The translations under genes were made by a program, and so were the position numbers. A stretch of 64,000 bases of DNA from Antitrichia curtipendula (Eukaryota > Streptophyta > Bryopsida > Hypnales > Leucodontaceae). Shown here in pieces: positions 1 through 11,380 of the stretch. The stretch's first letter is position 1, and each line of letters opens with the position of its first letter. Where the stretch lies: the NCBI GenBank assembly GCA_951230915.1, contig OX579638.1, positions 18,618,696-18,682,695 of the forward strand. Reading direction: 5' to 3'. Under the pieces are notes generated by a model that was not told where the DNA came from, made no database searches, and saw only the letters and a program-made list of their open reading frames with translations.

Positions 1-900
1 CAAACATTTTATTAGGATCTTCCAATGTGAAAGGGTACAAAGTTGGTTGAAGCACTTGAAAAATTGACCTTGAAATGTGTTTGATCTACATGCTAGACTT
101 AGTGTTAGATGTATACATAGTATACATAGTATACATAGTATAGTTTTGTATTTGGTGTAATAAAAGAAGGTTGTGACCTTTTTAGTACATGTAAGGGGGA
201 AACCTTTCATCATGTACTTAAACCTTCTCTACCTAATATGCAATGTAATTCAATGTGTAATTTTCATATAACTTTAGATTGAAGTGCTATATTAATATTT
301 TAGTTTTTAGTAACTTTTTGGCTCATGATAAGCCAATGAATAATTTTATTCTATGATACGTAGTATTTCAACAAATACTAATGATAATATATATTTAAAA
401 ATATCTCAATCAATCAAAAGTTCATGAAATACGAGATGTAGGCAAAGTGTAGCAAGTTGGAAAGAATGAGATATTATTATAACAATCAATGCTTTTTGGT
501 GGGGCAAAATTTTGCCATTTCTGACAAGATGGACAAATACCTAATGTCCCTCCCAATTTTAATGCAATGGCATGTTGCTGGGAACACAAGAACTGTAATA
601 AAAAAAACCCATTGATAACAGTCATGGTAATAAATAATTGTCTTAGATATTTTCCATTGCTTTGCATGTTCAAAGTAACCCTAAGCTAACATCCAAAGAA
701 GTAGAAAGAATTTTTTTGAATCTTTGAAACTCATGGCGCCATAACTAGAATGCATCTATTGGTCCAAAATGATTGTAGAAATGACACTAAGAGGATGACT
801 TTCTTTGTTACTACAAAAACAAAAAATGCACCTATTGGTCCAAAAATTGAATCATATTTGAGTGAGTATCTATCATTGAGCAGTATCCTTTTAAGTTTAA
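1..900. other. AT-rich stretch without a recognised gene
   Basis: I see no supportable gene here. A 9-bp unit TATACATAG is repeated about 3.5 times at 112-143. A short minus-strand frame at 422-673 starts with a hydrophobic stretch and contains a CPSCQ motif, but nothing else supports it as a gene. Confidence 0.6.
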
Positions 901-1101
901 GAAAGCAAAGTGCATTATTCTTTAAAAGTGAAAGATAATGAAAATATGACCAAATATATATATAAGTTCAGATTACTAATCCAATAACTTGTTGCGGATG
1001 CTCAACTTTCTAATGAAGATGTCATACATATATTGATGGAAAGTGTATCTACTAAGTATGATACATATGTAAAAAAAATTATACAGACAACTAAATATTT
1101 T
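901..1101 (+). pseudogene. Ty1/copia-type gag (UBN2-like) fragment
   Basis: Frame 1 from 901 reads as a short block with the pattern of the UBN2/gag domain of plant copia retrotransposons: a YIYKFRLLIQ helix, a stop codon, LVADAQLSNEDVIHILMESV, then a KYDTYV ending. In intact gag proteins the same order occurs (a helix ending in L..L, then a loop with S.ED...LL.SLP.SYDTFV). The stop falls where Gln is expected (CAA to TAA fits). No start, zinc knuckle, protease or polymerase is present nearby, so this is an isolated remnant. The upstream part (750-900) seems to be in a shifted frame. Identification is by pattern only. Confidence 0.5.
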
Positions 1102-1229
1102 ATTTTTATTTTATTACAAATAAAGGGGACCTTTTACTACAAGAAAAAGAAGTACAAGCCCCCCAACTGCAAGCGGCTTGAAAAAGAATTAGTGTGTTAG
1201 AACTAAAATATAAAAGTGATGGACATGAA

Positions 1230-2190
1230 TTCTCCTAGTGGCTATCACCCCTATAGGGGGGCCCGCCGGGGCCTATTCTAAGATAAAAAGGTAAAAAGAG
1301 GGGGAGGGGGAGGAAAAAAAGGAAAAAGGAGGGGAAGAGGAAAAGAGGAAAAAAAAGAGAGAAAAAAAGAATTGAGCTTTAAATCAATTAAAAACAAAAC
1401 TTTAACATCAATACCTTAAATAAGACAGTTTGACCTCTTGATTCATCATCAATCAAGAGTGTAGAGGCTTTGCACCCTTTATTTACTTATGTATGTAAAG
1501 TAAAAGTTGAATAAAAATAAAAATATAATGGTAACATTTGTTCTACTATTTGTATGTAACATTGAGACATCCCCGACTATGCATTCACCGGTCATTCTCT
1601 TTATACTATTAGAGAGCTTGACTTGATGAGGGTTGTACTAAAGTTGTATCATTGCTTTTGGATATATGATGGATTTGTGAGCAATTTTAAGATCATAAAT
1701 TAAATTAAATTATGAAAAATGGAATATAGGAGTTTTTGATGTCATTCTCGGCATCACCAAAAAGCTCCATAGAAATACACCAAAGTTATTTTGCACTTTT
1801 GGTTCTTAAGTGTGAAAGTTATGGGTTTTTAATTGAATTTTGTTTCTAAAAATTGAATTAAATTACAAATAAAATTTTCTAAGAATCAAAAATTCTAAAA
1901 ATACATAAATAAATCACAAAAAACACTTGCTAGACAAGTGCACAATGCCACATAAGTTGTTTATAAGTCAAAATTTAAAAAATTACATTGATCTTAAATT
2001 AAAAAAGATAATAATAAAAAAAATCTTTGCATTTAAGAAGAAAAAATATTCTCTAAATAATTAAATAAGTATTTAACATGATTTTAAAATACACAAAAAA
2101 ATATTCTAAACAATGTTTCAATTTAATGGTAAATGTTTGTTTTTATTATTATTATCATTAATATTATTAGGATATTTTCAAATTAAGAGG
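1230..2190 (-). mobile_element. Copy A of the hairpin-ended DUF6729 transposon family, truncated
   Basis: This copy carries a GC-rich core GGGGGGCCCGCCGGGGCC near 1256-1273, a hairpin arm ATTCTAAGATA (1274-1284) and a polypurine tract (about 1285-1370). The same non-coding sequence as in the three other copies follows, including the block around a small palindrome TCTTGATT/AATCAAGA (about 1436-1460) and a GTAGAGGCTTTGCACCC segment. It stops near 2190, before any transposase sequence. The left hairpin arm is degraded. Orientation is given by the transposase strand of the fullest copy. Confidence 0.7.
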
Positions 2191-2265
2191 TTCAAGTTTT
2201 AACAAAAGTAAGATTCAAGGTCATCTTTATCTTCTTCATTCTACATTGTACAAAATCTAATTAAA

Positions 2266-3480
2266 TTTAACCCCAAAAGATTTTTGACTATGTTTTCACC
2301 AAAACCACTCCAAAACTGCCATTTCTAGTACAAGTACCAAATTTTAGAAAAAAAAACATTTTTAGACACTTATAATTGTAATAAATTGGTTTGAAAAGAT
2401 GTGGAGTTTCTTTTTTAAATTTCCACAATGTGAATTGCAAGATATTAGAGTTTAAATTGACAAAAATGATTTTTTTGTCCCTTCAAAAAATCGGGCAGTT
2501 TAGCCAGTTGCACTTCACAAAGTCACATTTGTATGAAAAAATGTCCAAAATGGTGGTGCTTCTTTGGATTCATTATTCAATGCAAATTGGCTACATGCTT
2601 GAAAATTTTCAAATCATTTGGAATTATACAGTGTCCGGTAACTCTCAATTGTCTCCCCTTATTCTGCCATTCAAAAGAAAATTGCAGATAGTATCATATG
2701 GTTAACATTTTCATCTTCTATAATTAGCATTCAATTCTTACGCAATTTTAATCGAGCATACCAAATTTGGGTTTCAAAAAAATAAAACTCCATTTTTGGT
2801 GAATTATTTCATTTCAAATTCATAGTTTTACATGATAGTTCATTGAAAAACATTATTGATGATGAAATTTTTTAATTCGATTATAGCCGTATGTAGGAAA
2901 CATCCATGTGCACATCTTTCCTTCAACAAGCATCTCCAAAAAGTTTTAGCATTTCCTCACAATGGTTTCAAAAGTTGGGGTAACAATGTACAAAATTAAT
3001 AACAATGTGAAGATCAAATAACAAAATCTAATTACAAAAAAGAAATATCTATTTTCCAAAATTTGAACATTGTCAACTCAACTTTTGAAACCGTTGTGAG
3101 GAAATTCTAAAACTTTTTGGAGATGCTTATCAAAAGAAAGACGTGAATATGGATGTTTCCTACATATGGTTGTAATCGAATTAAAAAATTTCATCATCAA
3201 TATTTTTCAATGAACTATCATGTAAAACTATGAATTTGAAATGAAATAATTCACCAAAAATGGAGTTTTGTTTTTATGAAACTCAAATTTGGTATCCTTG
3301 ATTAAAATTGCGTAAGAATTGAATGTTGATTATGCAAGACAAAAAATGTCAATCAAATTATACATTATGCAAAAAAAAACTGAATGGCAAAATAGGGTGG
3401 ACAATTGAGAATTGCCGGGTACTGTGCAGCATATAGGAAAAAAAGTAGTAAGTAGAAAGAAGTAAAAAATGATTCAAAAT
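2266..3480. repeat. TTAACCCC-type repeat split by a foldback insertion
   Basis: The outer parts (about 2266-2628 and 3425-3480) match one uninterrupted copy at about 49760-50060. Shared pieces include TTTGAAAAGATGTRG, the 'attgcaagatattag' block, GGCTACATGCTTGAAAATTT and, after the insert, CATATAGGAAAAAAAG. The left end begins near a TTAACCCC motif like the ends of the TTAA-flanked elements elsewhere in the window. The central 796 bp is a separate insertion. Confidence 0.65.
2629..3424. mobile_element. Long-arm foldback (inverted-repeat) element
   Basis: Two arms of roughly 365-370 bp (2629-2997 and 3056-3424) are reverse complements of each other with only scattered differences, separated by a loop of about 58 bp. 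The ends read CAGTGTCCGG on the left and, reverse-complemented, CAGTACCCGG on the right. The uninterrupted copy of the host repeat near 50005 gives the empty site. Comparison suggests a TA target with the left copy TA and the right copy changed to TG. There is no coding capacity. A transcript across it would fold into a near-perfect hairpin of several hundred base pairs, a possible small-RNA source (inference). Confidence 0.8.
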
Positions 3481-3845
3481 ACTAAATTGCTAACATTCTA
3501 TTTATGGAATTGAAAAATGCCAATCCCAATGGTTGAAATGTTGTAAACTTGTAATAAACAACTTATACCTACTGTGTTTTTGTTTTTTTTCCAAATATAT
3601 TGAAAATTGAGCCGTTGAATAAAGGACCTCAAAGTTATATCGAACACAATCTGATGGCCAAATAATCTTATCTGCATGGCAATACTTCAAACTGTTACAG
3701 ACTAAGCTTACATGTAAGTTAATCTTGTTGTGTTTCAACAATCTCATTGCCAGGGACATGAACTGCAACGACTCCATCACAATGAAATGAGTCACCGTGA
3801 CTGACAACAGCAAGGAAGTAAATCGTTTACCACTGTTCATTACTT
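3481..3845. other. Spacer between repeats
   Basis: I see nothing functional here. Short open frames on both strands have no recognisable protein pattern. Confidence 0.5.
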
Positions 3846-3869
3846 TAAAGCATTTGTCATACTTTGTCC

Positions 3870-3923
3870 TATCTAAGAGTGAGACCCCATGGTACGGGGC
3901 CCGCCGGGACCTACTCTTAGATA
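3870..3923. repeat. Terminal GC-rich hairpin of the DUF6729 transposon family
   Basis: The arms TATCTAAGAGT (3870-3880) and ACTCTTAGATA (3913-3923) are perfect reverse complements and enclose 32 bp rich in CCCC/GGGG. Equivalent hairpins lie at 11410-11462 and 14739-14798, and degraded ones near 1274 and 16949-16996. In each case a purine-only tract of 80-100 bp follows. The base composition contrasts sharply with the AT-rich surroundings. It is probably a transposase recognition end (inference). Confidence 0.8.
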
Positions 3924-5551
3924 AAGAGGCAAAAAGAAGGGGAGGGGGAGGAAAAAAAGGAAAAAGGAGGGGGAAGAAGGGAAAAAAAAGGGGAAAAAAA
4001 AAAAAAAAAAATTGTTAAATCATTTAAAAACAAAACTTTAATGTCAATATATATATACCTTAATCCTTCAATGATGAGTTGGTTACTATAGAAATAATCT
4101 ATTGGGGACTTTTGATATTGTGTAAATTGTTGGTTTCAAAAAATGAAAAAACACTCATTGGAAGATAAACTACTTTAGAAAATCTTCCTTTTTCTACACA
4201 AAATTTGAAGGATGAATAGTTGCATTTTTACCCTAGATGAAGAGATTCTTTGTCATTCATTGGCCAGAAAATGTCCTCCGCGTTGTTTATAGATTAAAAA
4301 AGAGAGTTTGATCTTTTGATTCATTATTAATCAAGAGTGTAGAGGCTTTGCACCCTTTATATTTACGTATATATGTAAAGTAAAAGTTTAATAAAGTAAA
4401 ACAAAAATACAATGGTAAAGCTTGTTCTAGTTTGTTTTGTATGTAATGTTGAGACATCTATGATTATGCGCTCACCAGTCTTTATCTTTATGCCATTGGA
4501 GAGCTTGAATCGACAAGGATTATACTTAAGTTGTATCATTGCTTTTGGACATATGATGGATTTGTAAGCAATTTTTAAGATCATAAATTGTAATAAATTA
4601 TGAAAAATAGAATATAGGAGATTTTGATGTCATTCTTGGCATTGCCAAAAAGCTCTCAATGAGTAGAAATGCACCAAGGTTGTTTTGTACTTTTGGTTTT
4701 AAATGTGAAAGTTATGGGTTTCCAACTGAATTTTTTTTTCTATAAATAAAATAAAATAATGGATAAATTATCCTAAAAATTAAAAATTAAAAGAATACAT
4801 AGGTAAATCATGGAAAACACTTAGACAAGTGTACAACACCACACAAGTTGTTTATAAGTCAAACTTTAAAAAATTACATTTATATTAAATTAAAAATATA
4901 TAATAACAAAAAAATCTCTGTGTTTTAGAGGAAAAGAAGGTGTTAAATTCAGTTTATGAATCACTTTGATTTCTATAAATAATTAAATAAATCTTTAACA
5001 CGATTTAAATTTTAAAATTTCTAAAACTATGTTCAATGCACTATATATATTTTAATTTAATGATAAATGTTTTTATTTTACTATTACTATTATTATTATT
5101 TGTTAGAATTTTTTAAATTAAAATATTATATGAAATCATTTAGCAATATTGAAGAAAAAATCAATAATGACAAACTATTTATAAATTCTATATAGTGAAT
5201 GAAATCATCTAAAATAAAATAAAGTGAAAATAAAGTGAAAATAAATAAAATCATGTAGTGAAGTAAATAAATTATAAAATGATTGCAATAAAACTTTTCA
5301 TTTTATTTCTACAAAAGAAAACATGTGTTCAAGTAAAAATATACATAAATGAAAATCAATGCTTAAAAAATTAAAAGCATCAATATGACAACTAGATTCT
5401 CTAAACCATCATAGTTTTACATGTATGATAAATCTATATATGAAACAAAATACATATAAAATTCTAACATGAGTACATATAATATCTACTACATTTTTTG
5501 TTTTCCTCTTTTGTCTTCATCTTTCTTTTTTTGTTTCAACTGAAATTGATC

Positions 5552-8500
5552 TCAGATAAGGAAATTAGAATTTCCAAGGCATTTTTCTACCTGATAATAA
5601 TATTTCCATCGTATTGCAAACTTTTCCCAATCAACCGTACTACGATTGTTTGGTTTGATATGTTTCTTTTCATTTTCATGATGCAATAAATATGAAAATA
5701 ATTGAGTCTCTTTCTGAGAATATAGAGTGCCTTTTGCTGCAACTGGTACAATTGCTAAGTGAATGTCTTGAAGACTTGGTAGTTGATTACAAAGTGGAGG
5801 CTGATATATAAACTCAATTCTTTGTACTTGTAAAGAATCTGAATCAATCGAAGGTAATGTTATTGGTAAATCTACTACAATTTCAAGATCGGCTTGCACC
5901 TTGACTTCTTCAATGATACTTCTCTAAATATCACCTATAACATCAGAGTTGTTTATAACACTTGTTTATAACACCTATACCATCTTCTAAGTTGTTCATG
6001 TGAACATTCATGAAATCCCAAAATACCCTTGGATGCTAAAGCATTCCATTGGGACATTATAGAAACTTTCCAGCGAATTGACTTAGACACAATTTGCTCA
6101 TCTTTTACCATAGCCAATAATGCTTCATCTGGTGATAATGCAGAGTATCATGAAGTTGGAGATAAAACATTTGCCACAGAAGGAATACTAGTAGTATCAA
6201 GGTTGGATACATTTTCTTCTTCACGAATGACATATGATGCACCAATATCTTGCATAGCTTGCGCTTCTTCTCTAAGATATGAAGTTGCCGTATGAAGAGT
6301 GTTGATAATACTTGAAGTTCATACTGTACTTTGAAATGTAGTTTGGAATTGCACCATTGCGACCATATCAAGTAATTGTTGTTTCAAACTTTGCAATGGT
6401 TTAGGGCGCAAGTAGGCCTTGAAAGAAAAATCACTTTGTCGAATGGCATAAATGCATACATCCCAAACTCGAAAGAGTGCATTATAATTAAAACCTTGGA
6501 GTGGAAAATCTTTCAAATTAGAAAGTGGTTCTTCTGTAAAACAATGCATAGCAATAAAGCGCAAAACTCGCCACTCTAAAGGATTAAATATAGGCGATAA
6601 GCCCATGACTGAATCCCACAATGCAAGGCTGTCAAAGGCACTAAATCTGTGATTTCCAAGTGTATTAAGAGAACCTAACCTTTTCTTGTGACTTGATGTT
6701 GATCCATGAACATGAACATCTGCAGTCCTTTGCCTCTTCAATGGATTGCCAATATTTATTTGGATTGTTCTAGGAATAATATGATCTTCTTTAGTTGATG
6801 CAATGTGATGGCTATTCAAATCTAAATTTCCATCACAAACTTGTTGTGCAGCATTAACTACTTGCTCTGCAATTGGATCAAATGTGTGGCTATCCCAAAT
6901 AGCATAATCAACCAATGATGGAATGCCAACACCAAAATATGTGTTTTGGTTAGATAAAACATGTGGCAATGTTGGCAAAGTTGGCAATGAGTCAAAATAG
7001 GAATTTGGTGATGCCAAACTGATTATCACAATCATATAGCGATAATGGCAACGAGTAGAACATGGTACACACTCCATTTGTAGAAGACAAATTTGCCCTA
7101 GAATGTAGGGCTAAGTCTTGTGTCAAAATAATGTACATTGTTGATATAGGTAAGTATGCCCATTTGTCATTAAATTGTACTTCTCCACAAAAATTCCATC
7201 CACATACTAATGCATTAGTGAGTGCATCACCAAATGAAATCCCATATGATTCCGGAAATGAAGCTCGAAGGTGTCGCCAGAAGTTTTCGTTCCACGAAGA
7301 GCCACACCGTAATAAACGTCTGAAAAAACAATCCAATATCTCATGTGGAAGCTCTGTGGGAGGATTTAAACACTTCATGAAGTGTTTCTTTTGTGTCTCA
7401 TGATATCTTATCAACTACTCCCCAATAATACGTTTAGATGCTGATAAATATAATTCAGAATTTTGAAAATGTTCAATAAAAGTTGAAAGTTCTGCATAAA
7501 TGATAGAACCTTCTTGCATTTGACTTCCATTTCCAATGATGATCTTGGACACATTATTCATGAATAAAGAATGTCGAGATTTGTCAGTTGCATTTGAATT
7601 ATCTTGTTATCGAGTAGTCAAATGAAAATTATCAAGTAAAATACAACTTTGTGGAAATGCTTCTCGAAACCATTGACAATCATCACAACATTTGTCCAAA
7701 TACATAATGGGATCAATATTTTGCGATCGCTCAGAGTATCACAACTTCAATTCTTTGGCAAGGTCTGTACGTTCTTCATTAGTTGTAGAATTAGTCCACC
7801 GGTGAGCTATAATTTGATGTCATTCATTCATAACAACAAATAGTCCATCTATAGGTGCAAATTTTTGACCTGTCGTAGGATCATCCATTTGAATTCTAGC
7901 AGGTACATTATGATAATGATCCGCTGCCAAATGTGACCCTATTAAACCACCTTCAAACCGTTTAAAAAACTTTTTTTGTTGACTTGTTATAGCTTCAAAT
8001 ATGGATGTTGCAATTTGCCTTGAGGGACCCGATGTTCCATTGAATCCATTGCAGTGCTGAAAAAATATAGGAAAATCTAGAAAAGTCTCTTTTAATATAG
8101 TATAAGAGTGATCCCGTACTACTCCAGTGTAATAATCAATGTGTCCTTTCCATGCTAAGGACTGCAACATAAAGTAAGATGTTCGAGCTTTTTTTATCAT
8201 GGCTATAAAATCATTAATTCCTGCACGACTTGTTGTCAAATCATACATTGATTGAACCAAAAAAGTAGTCCAAGCAGTTGTATGAAATACTTGAACATGG
8301 CATTGTAAAAACGCCTCATAAGAAATGATGTTTTTTTTTAAAACAACATCTTCATTCATGATAGAAAATGTTGCACCACATCCATTTTTGGTAGCACAAA
8401 TGTAAATCGTGGATGTAAAATAACAATCATATTGCAAGTCATGAACATGCCTTGGTGAAGAAAATTCTTTGAATCTCAAATAGCCTTGTTTTTGGCAAGT

Positions 8501-8947
8501 TGGACACTTTTGTGAGCATATAGAAATGCCCAACTGCCATTCTGGATGCCAAATACTCAAAGGCTTCAATAAATAGTCATCTAAGCCTAGCCGCATATTT
8601 CACTTTGGTATTGGTGGATAAGTCCATAAAAAAATGTCTTTATGATCATCTTGCTTGAATTGATTCAAAATAGCCTTAATCCATGTTGATTGTAGCACAT
8701 TCAATGTGTCAGAAGTTTTGTCACATCCACCACATTTTATAGAAGTAGGACATTCAAGTGGAGAAGAATATTGTGGAGGTAATATTGGAGGTATAGAATG
8801 CACCTCTGAAGGAATAATAAGCTCTTCACGAAGTCTTTGAGACTTGAGGACCGTCTCCAAAATTTTTGAGATTCCATACATCTTGAAATCTACATTAAAG
8901 AAGGGTTTTATTTCAAATGTGAACAGTGACAATTGACTACTTATCAA
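5552..8947 (-). pseudogene. DUF6729-containing DDE-type transposase, decayed
   Basis: Read from 8947 down, the gene keeps one frame to about 7000, interrupted by several stops (first just before 8596). It frameshifts around 7000-7077 and continues with further shifts to a Myb-like tail (NRSTVDWEKFAIRW) ending at 5552. About 115 codons in, a DUF6729-type domain appears: KPLSIWHPEWQL, a CPTC pair, SPRHVHDL and an ICATKNGCGATF Cys motif. Then come ADHYHN (first Asp region), a DGLFVVMNE strand, and DKCCDDCQWFREAFP followed by ILLDNFHL. This order matches the RNase-H-fold transposases that carry DUF6729 in mosses, animals and fungi (family knowledge). About 1,130 codons in all. The product would bind transposon ends and move the element. 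With at least five stops and two frameshifts it is dead. Confidence 0.7.
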
Positions 8948-9046
8948 TAATTCAAATATAAAAAATTATTGAATTTTCAATATTGATCTCTATAATTAAA
9001 TGTACCAACAACCAAATGACATTGAAAAGTAGTATTGTTATATATT

Positions 9047-9235
9047 GCCTTGTTCAAAACTTGTATCACTGATGTTGATGATGAACGTATCAGGCTTGGG
9101 CTTCACCAAGATCCAAGTGCCGTTCTTGCACACTTGCAAGCCGCCCACTTTGCATTGACTCAAAATGGTCAAATTGAGATCTGTGTGGGCTCCTAATCCC
9201 AAGGTGAGAGACAACAACGGATAGGATAGGTAGTA
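9047..9235 (-). pseudogene. Plant 2-oxoglutarate/Fe(II) dioxygenase (DOXC) exon fragment
   Basis: Read on the minus strand from 9235, the fragment contains YPLLSLTLGLGAHTD, then LTILSQ, GGLQVCKNGTWILVKP and FIINISD. This is the classic core of plant 2OG-Fe(II) oxygenases such as flavonoid, gibberellin and ACC-oxidase relatives: YPPCP.P...LGLGAHTD (first Fe ligands H and D), LL.Q..VGGLQV..DG.W..V.P and ..VNIGD. The distal His and the RxS motif are missing because the match stops after NISD. The upstream side is cut exactly where a MITE starts (9236). It is a gene remnant, and the exact subfamily cannot be told from 60 residues. It is the best evidence in the window for a land-plant genome. Confidence 0.75.
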
Positions 9236-9479
9236 AGATAGGTACACCCAAATGTGATGTTGACCTTAAACCACCATCTTTATTCTGTACACATCTCCAA
9301 AATCAATTCTGCACCCATGTGGAAGAAACCATTTTGGAACCAAACTTTGTTCCTTGATGACTTTTGCATACAATATCCAAATGCCACGTTCTCTGGTGCG
9401 TTGGAACCTCCTTTCACTTGCCAACAAGAGCATATGAAAATTTGAGCAGTCTAGTAACTGTAACTTAGCTCAGTAGCAA
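9236..9479. mobile_element. MITE (GTAGGTACACCC family), right end missing
   Basis: This starts after a TA dinucleotide with AGATAGGTACACCCAAA and matches the complete copy at 61951-62222 for about 240 bp, including the CCAAACTTTGTTCCTT, AATATCCAAATGCCA and GAAAATTTGA blocks and the final CTCAGTAGCAA. After 9479 the expected right terminal repeat is absent. Its insertion or a later rearrangement truncates the dioxygenase exon to its left. Confidence 0.8.
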
Positions 9480-11380
9480 TACCCACCTTCGTTCGTCTCG
9501 GCTATACAGTCCCTAGTCGACCTTACGGCCTTATGAACGTGTCCGTGTGGAGTCCCAGTCCTTGCATACAAAGCTCTAGGATTTGCATTAGCAGCTTGTC
9601 TAAACGCTCATTGTACTCTTCAATACTATTACTGCATCCAAAAAAAATTGCAAAGTTCACACTCTTAGCCACAGAACTCTTGTTATTAATTACACTTAGA
9701 ACTCTTCAAGACGAGATTTGCTAATACAACATTCTAAAATATACTACACAATCGCATCACTATCATCAATTGCACACTTGCCTCACTATCATTAACATTA
9801 GTACACATGGAGACTAGTTTGGTACACAAGAAGTTGTGTGAAGAGGATATCTTTGTATCCAGCCATCTGCATTTTCAGCTCATCTCAAGGTACCAAGCCC
9901 CTCATAGAATCTCCAAATTCCATCCCATTCCCTTAATAAAACTCTCAAATACTAATCCCCCCTAATCAGTCTCTATGACAAAAACTAAGCCATTTCAAAA
10001 TACTAACAAAAGCTCTACCGCACAATGTAATCGTTGCTCAAATGTATTGTTCAACTCGCATTGGTTGCTCTTAATCCATGTACACAATTCATACCCTTGA
10101 CCAAGTGAAAGCTCTGCAGAGTCCTCTTCAATACATCATTGCTTTTCTCATATCCATTTAGCTGCTAAACCCTAAACCTGACCATATCCCTTCTTCTGTT
10201 ATCCTTCATTTATAACTGCAAAGTGGGATTGCCAGTAATAGTGTGGACATTAAAGAGATGAGTTTACCTGGCCATATTATATCACATTGTGAGCTTGAAC
10301 GCCTAGATGATGTGCTTCTATTATTCCCTGAGTAAATTCCTTGAAGCGCAACCATTGTGGGCTACATTGTTTGTATTCCTTCGCCTTTGACAATTCTCCT
10401 CGACGCAATTTCACATACCTTGTCTGAATAGATGTCATGAGCTAATCAATCCCTTATAATCACCATATCCCAAACTTACAATGTCACAAAGAGAAATATG
10501 CTTGAACATATTCTTAGTTGTTCCGGCCAAAAACCTGAAATTCGAAAAGGCTCCATTTGTACACATTCTCCGTTCGGGTGCCGAGTGTTTGAAGTGATCG
10601 AGCTCTAGACCTGGGCTAGAATTAGTCGGCCACAAGCAACAACACCAATCAAGGACTCGCTCACAATGTGATTAACGGCACCCAGGGATTCCAACTCGTC
10701 ACTAGATTTAGACTCGCAACTACTGATTCTGACTCCTCGAGTGTTGCTTGTGTTGCAGCTACTCTTCAGTGAGAAAATCAAGCTCCGAAATGAGATGACC
10801 GACAACGACGTGATCAACGAGGAAGACCTGGGCAGCGCACTTCCTAGCTTTTACCACATCCACTTCTTCCAGTAGTACCACCGAATCCTCCAGTGATGCG
10901 ACCTCCACCACATTAAGCTCGCTCAAAATGTGATTAACAGCACCTAGGGATTCCAACTCGTCAGTGGATTCAGACTCGTCACTGGATTCCAAACTTTCAG
11001 GGAACTCAGGGACTCCAAACCGTCCAAGCTTTCGAACTCAAAAACTTAAAACCTGTCATTGGCATCCTAGTTCTTGAAATCCAAGAATCAAAACCATCAC
11101 TGGATTCTAAGCTTTCGAAGTCAGGGACTCAAACTTGTCACTGGATTCTAAGTTTTTCTACTCAACGACTCTACACCATCATTGGATTCAAGCCTTTTGA
11201 GCTCACGCACAAGCATTTCACAAACATTTCACAAACTCTCTCAAAATCTCATAGGCGGCGGGGATCTTCAAATTCGCCTGAAGAGAAGATGGCGCAGCAG
11301 AGCACAGAGGATGACCTAGATCTAAACGGAACAATCGCAAACTCACCAGACGCTCGACCTCATCCATCCACAAAGTTTCA
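9480..11380. other. Moderate-GC block with short coding-like fragments, no gene recognised
   Basis: The sequence is less AT-rich than its surroundings. On the minus strand, short frames at about 10080-11000 look protein-like in composition (acidic DELESLGAVNHI stretches, and a KLRRGELSKAKEYKQ piece in another frame), but they do not join into a recognisable protein. A CTGGATTC-containing motif recurs several times between 10970 and 11200. It may be a decayed gene or retroelement interior. Confidence 0.4.
10657..10972 (-). repeat. Direct duplication of about 55 bp
   Basis: Segments 10657-10712 and 10918-10972 are about 90 percent alike by eye (CTCGCTCAMAATGTGATTAA, then GATTCCAACTCGTCA). Both read DELESLGAVNHI on the minus strand. 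Spacing is 261 bp, a multiple of three, and the intervening sequence is not part of the duplication. This could be a repeat within a former coding region. Confidence 0.6.

Larger units (their letters stand above)
3846..8950 (-). mobile_element. Copy B: most complete DUF6729/DDE DNA transposon
   Basis: This is the fullest member of the family seen four times between 1.2 and 17 kb. On the plus strand it starts with a conserved lead (TTTAAAGCA, then TTTGTCCTA), a GC-rich hairpin (3870-3923) and a polypurine tract (about 3924-4012). About 1.5 kb of AT-rich non-coding sequence shared with copies A, C and D follows, and then the minus-strand transposase gene (5552-8947). The right boundary is set near 8950 because coding sequence ends there and a plant gene fragment begins at 9047. 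I found no matching terminal repeat on that side, so the true end is uncertain. Relative to copy D, about 60 bp near 5950-5990 is replaced by a short duplicated TTGTTTATAACACC sequence. Confidence 0.75.

Noticed and set aside
4363..4584. 73-codon frame identical to 15269-15490
   Set aside because: It lies in the non-coding part shared by transposon copies. The identity reflects recent duplication, and the frame is broken in copies A and C.
10435..10635. Copia protease-like reading of a minus-strand frame
   Set aside because: The resemblance is loose, with no DSG catalytic motif and no neighbouring integrase or polymerase.
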